Assembly (NCBI RefSeq): GCF_032197885.1
Contig: NZ_CP134159.1
Span: forward strand, 1,426,001-1,490,000
Source: Levilactobacillus namurensis
GTDB lineage: Bacteria; Bacillota; Bacilli; Lactobacillales; Lactobacillaceae
Direction of reading: 5' to 3'
DNA length: 64,000 nucleotides
The position numbers were made by a program, and so were the translations under genes. The notes under the pieces were generated by a model, which worked only from the letters and a program-made list of their open reading frames with translations, was not told where the DNA came from and made no database searches. This document shows positions 61,874 through 64,000 of this stretch, piece after piece. The first letter of the stretch is position 1. Each line of letters starts with the position of its first letter.

Positions 61874-62779
61874 TTAAATATCGCTCTTACGGTAACCGTA
61901 AGACTTCAACAGGTTCGACTTGTCACGCCAACCCGGCTGAACTTTCACGAACAGCTTCAAGAAGACCGGACTTCCCAACAGCGACTCAATATCCTGCCGG
62001 GCCATGGTCCCAATCTTCTTCAACATGCTGCCACCCTTACCGATCATAATGCCCTTTTGTGTTGGCCGTTCCACGATGATCGTGGCGTTAATGTGTACCC
62101 GGCCGTTGTCCTGGGTCTTCATACTCTCGATTTCGACCGCCACAGAATGGGGCACCTCTTCACGGGTCAACATGAAGATCTTTTCACGAATCAATTCGCT
62201 GACCACAAACCGTTCTGGATGGTCCGTCAATTGGTCAGCGGGGTAGTATTGCGGCCCGTTAGGCATCTGGTCGACCAGGTCACCCAGAAATTCGTTGACG
62301 TTGTTGCCTTCCAGTGCCGAAATTGGGTAAACAGCCTTCCACGGCAGGGCCTGCTTGTACTGGTCCATGACCGTCAACAGGTCATCCGGTTGAATCTGAT
62401 CAATCTTGTTGATCACCAGGTAGACCGGGGCTTTGATTCCCTTAAGCCGGTCAATAATAAAGTTATCCCCGGCTCCCCGCTTTTCGGCCGCGTTGATCAT
62501 AAACAACACGGCGTCCACTTCGTTCAACGCGGATAGTGCGGACTTCACCATGTAGTCCCCCAACTGGGTCTTAGGCTTGTGCACCCCCGGCGTATCGATG
62601 AACACGATTTGTGCATCATCCGTGGTGTAGATTCCTTGAATCTTATTCCGTGTCGTTTGGGCCGTATTCGACATAATGGCGATTTTTTGCCCAATCACCC
62701 GGTTTAAAAAGGTTGATTTCCCGACATTGGGCCGTCCCACGATGGCCACAAAACCGGATTTGTAATTTGGATTATCCAT
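61874..62779 (-). CDS. era: Ribosome-assembly GTPase Era
   Basis: This 301-residue protein has a G domain with GRPNVGKST near residue 15, DTPGVHKPK near 62 and NKID near 125, and a C-terminal KH domain ([31 protein letters not shown] near 224-260) that binds the 3' end of 16S rRNA. It is needed for 30S maturation. It is cotranscribed with dgkA upstream (9 bases) and recO downstream. Confidence 0.97.
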   Translation of the reverse strand: MDNPNYKSGFVAIVGRPNVGKSTFLNRVIGQKIAIMSNTAQTTRNKIQGIYTTDDAQIVFIDTPGVHKPKTQLGDYMVKSALSALNEVDAVLFMINAAEKRGAGDNFIIDRLKGIKAPVYLVINKIDQIQPDDLLTVMDQYKQALPWKAVYPISALEGNNVNEFLGDLVDQMPNGPQYYPADQLTDHPERFVVSELIREKIFMLTREEVPHSVAVEIESMKTQDNGRVHINATIIVERPTQKGIMIGKGGSMLKKIGTMARQDIESLLGSPVFLKLFVKVQPGWRDKSNLLKSYGYRKSDI

Positions 62780-62788
62780 AACTTCCTC

Positions 62789-63184
62789 CTAGAACCAGCG
62801 TAAAATCGCTGGTAACATCACCAGGCAGCCCACGACCACTGCAAAGGCAGCGGCGAGTAACACCCCGCCAGCCGCAACGTCCTTGGCGCGCTTGGCTAAC
62901 TCATGATAGGTCTGCCCTACGATCAAATCAACGACCGCTTCCACAATCGTATTGAGGGTCTCCGCAATCAACACCAAAAAAATCGCCAGCGTTAACCAGA
63001 GCCATTCGTTGACCGTCAGCTGCAGGATGATCCCGGCCAACACGGCTAAGGTCCCCACGACCAGGTGCTTGCGAAAGTTCCGCTCGGTCCGCACCAGCGC
63101 CTGCAAGCCGTCTAACGCATGCCTTAGTGACTGACGAAACGCGCGGTTTTTCCCCGTTTGTTGGGAATTATCGTTTAAGCCCAT
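62789..63184 (-). CDS. dgkA: Undecaprenol/diacylglycerol kinase (DgkA family)
   Basis: This 131-residue integral membrane kinase has three helices and the signature AETLNTIVEAVVDLI near residues 80-93, then YHELAKRAKDVAAGGVLL. In Gram-positive bacteria this family phosphorylates undecaprenol for wall synthesis. It overlaps the end of ybeY by 17 bases and precedes era. Confidence 0.94.
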   Translation of the reverse strand: MGLNDNSQQTGKNRAFRQSLRHALDGLQALVRTERNFRKHLVVGTLAVLAGIILQLTVNEWLWLTLAIFLVLIAETLNTIVEAVVDLIVGQTYHELAKRAKDVAAGGVLLAAAFAVVVGCLVMLPAILRWF

Positions 63185-63656
63185 AGGCGTCCAGAATATC
63201 GGCCTGCAGCTTAAACATGACCTTCTCGTCTTCCGGCTCCATGTGATCGTAGCCGTTGAGGTGTAGGAACCCGTGAACCACCAAGAAGCCTAGTTCCCGG
63301 TCGTACGAGTGGCCCAAATATTCGGCCTGTTCGCTGACCTTATCCATGGAAACAAAGATATCGCCGATGTTTTCGGGAATCTCAGCAGCCATTTCATCGT
63401 CCATGACCAACGGGAACTCTGCGTCTTCGGCCTCATCGTCTTCAATCGCAAAGCTGATTACATCGGTCGCCCGGTCGACACCCCGGTACTGCTTATTGAT
63501 TCGGTGAATATCTTCGTTGTTCATCAGGGTCACGGACATCTCCGTATTGTCGGCCAGCTTTAAGTAGTCCCCGGCATACTGCAAGACATCTTGAATCAGT
63601 TGTACTTTTTCGGCGGGTACGCCCGTCTTAGTCTTATCATAAATCTCTAAATCCAT
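63168..63656 (-). CDS. ybeY: Endoribonuclease YbeY (rRNA maturation)
   Basis: This 162-residue metal-dependent RNase has the zinc site HGFLHLNGYDHMEPED near residues 129-144 (three His). It takes part in 16S rRNA 3' processing and ribosome quality control. Its ATG overlaps the phoH stop codon (TAATG). It is followed by dgkA, the usual order. Confidence 0.96.
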   Translation of the reverse strand: MDLEIYDKTKTGVPAEKVQLIQDVLQYAGDYLKLADNTEMSVTLMNNEDIHRINKQYRGVDRATDVISFAIEDDEAEDAEFPLVMDDEMAAEIPENIGDIFVSMDKVSEQAEYLGHSYDRELGFLVVHGFLHLNGYDHMEPEDEKVMFKLQADILDAYGLKR

Positions 63657-64000
63657 TATTTTTTAGCTCCATTTGGTTTAGTATCGTTCGCCTCGTAAGC
63701 GTTAATGATCCGGGCAACGACGGGGTGCCGAACCACATCGTCCGCGCTGAACGTCACGAAACTGATATGGGCAACGTTCTGCAGGATATGTTGCGCTTGG
63801 ATCAACCCAGAGCGGGCATTATTCGGCAAGTCGATCTGGGAGATATCCCCGTTGACGATCATCTTCGAACCGAAGCCCAACCGCGTCAAAAACATCTTCA
63901 TCTGCATGTTGGTGGTGTTCTGCGCTTCGTCCAAGATCACGAATGCCGATTCCAGCGTCCGGCCCCGCATATAGGCCAACGGTGCAATTTCAATCACGCC
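63656..64000 (-). CDS. phoH: PhoH family protein, C-terminal part
   Basis: The gene enters from the right edge on the minus strand; only the last 114 residues are in the window and the start is outside. The visible part has the Walker B-type ATPase segment [36 protein letters not shown] and [12 protein letters not shown], typical of PhoH/PhoL ATPases often fused to or next to ybeY. The role may be in RNA metabolism. Confidence 0.95.
   Translation of the reverse strand, partial: GVIEIAPLAYMRGRTLESAFVILDEAQNTTNMQMKMFLTRLGFGSKMIVNGDISQIDLPNNARSGLIQAQHILQNVAHISFVTFSADDVVRHPVVARIINAYEANDTKPNGAKK

Noticed and set aside
47108..63997. tRNA, rRNA, tmRNA, RNase P or SRP RNA genes in the non-coding gaps
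   Set aside because: I looked for the hallmark motifs (T-loop GTTCGA with CCA end, tmRNA start, SRP GGAAG core) and saw none.

Overview
The window reads as chromosome of a lactic acid bacterium of the family Lactobacillaceae, most likely the heterofermentative Levilactobacillus (L. brevis-like) branch. This rests on family content, gene order and signals rather than on any search. Seen: strong AGGAGG ribosome sites, TTG and GTG starts, extended -10 promoters, a CtsR box, a glycine T-box, an FMN riboswitch, a 316-residue Lactobacillus casei-type thymidylate synthase, and the conserved Lactobacillus order hup-der-rpsA-cmk-recQ-ribU-rluB-scpBA-xerD-pyk and phoH-ybeY-dgkA-era-recO-glyQS-dnaG-rpoD-trmK-pepT. 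The slot between dnaE and pyk, where homofermentative relatives carry pfkA, holds a transaldolase-family gene, as expected in a lineage that does not use the Embden-Meyerhof pathway.

Layout. 1-1.2 kb: degraded accessory DNA with an rgg-type regulator broken by an in-frame stop and an unidentified partial reading frame at the left edge. 1.3-4.1 kb (minus): degV, an SGNH esterase, ypmS and yozE-like genes. 4.2-6.2 kb (plus): a hemolysin III/PAQR protein and an MFS transporter. 6.2-10.9 kb (minus): cca, ABC-F, thyA and folA (nucleotide and translation functions). 11.1-12.0 kb (plus): a YitT protein. 12.1-32.7 kb (minus): a long housekeeping block with TPR protein, HU, Der, S1, Cmk, LysM protein, RecQ/YpbB, RibU behind an FMN riboswitch, RluB, ScpB, ScpA, RibT, XerD, CvfB, pyruvate kinase with an upstream CcpA-type cre, transaldolase and DnaE. 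33.2-34.9 kb: a flavin oxidoreductase divergent from its probable WYL-family regulator. 34.9-42 kb (minus): amino acid permease, ClpB behind a CtsR box, PepT, Nif3-like and TrmK. 42.2-46.9 kb: an Rrf2 regulator with a giant MMPL exporter, and a YxeA protein, inserted between rpoD and trmK. 47.1-50.1 kb: rpoD and dnaG. 50.3-57.7 kb: an accessory island between dnaG and glyS with a prolyl aminopeptidase, an unknown protein, a frameshifted ABC exporter, a frameshifted GT-C-type membrane glycosyltransferase, a DJ-1/PfpI protein and a small membrane protein. 57.7-64 kb: glyS, glyQ (T-box), recO, era, dgkA, ybeY and the start-less end of phoH.

How it fits together: most genes serve replication, segregation, ribosome biogenesis and translation. 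The regulatory signals link them to glycine supply (T-box), flavin supply (FMN riboswitch), sugar status (cre at pyk and probably at the Rrf2/MMPL operon) and protein stress (CtsR at clpB). The accessory DNA shows three coding lesions (one nonsense codon, two single-base frameshifts). These are either gene decay or assembly errors, and read-level evidence is needed to tell which. I found no CRISPR array, prophage, insertion sequence, tRNA or rRNA. The less explained material is in leader hairpins, inverted repeats and two non-coding stretches; no large unknown multi-gene system is evident.
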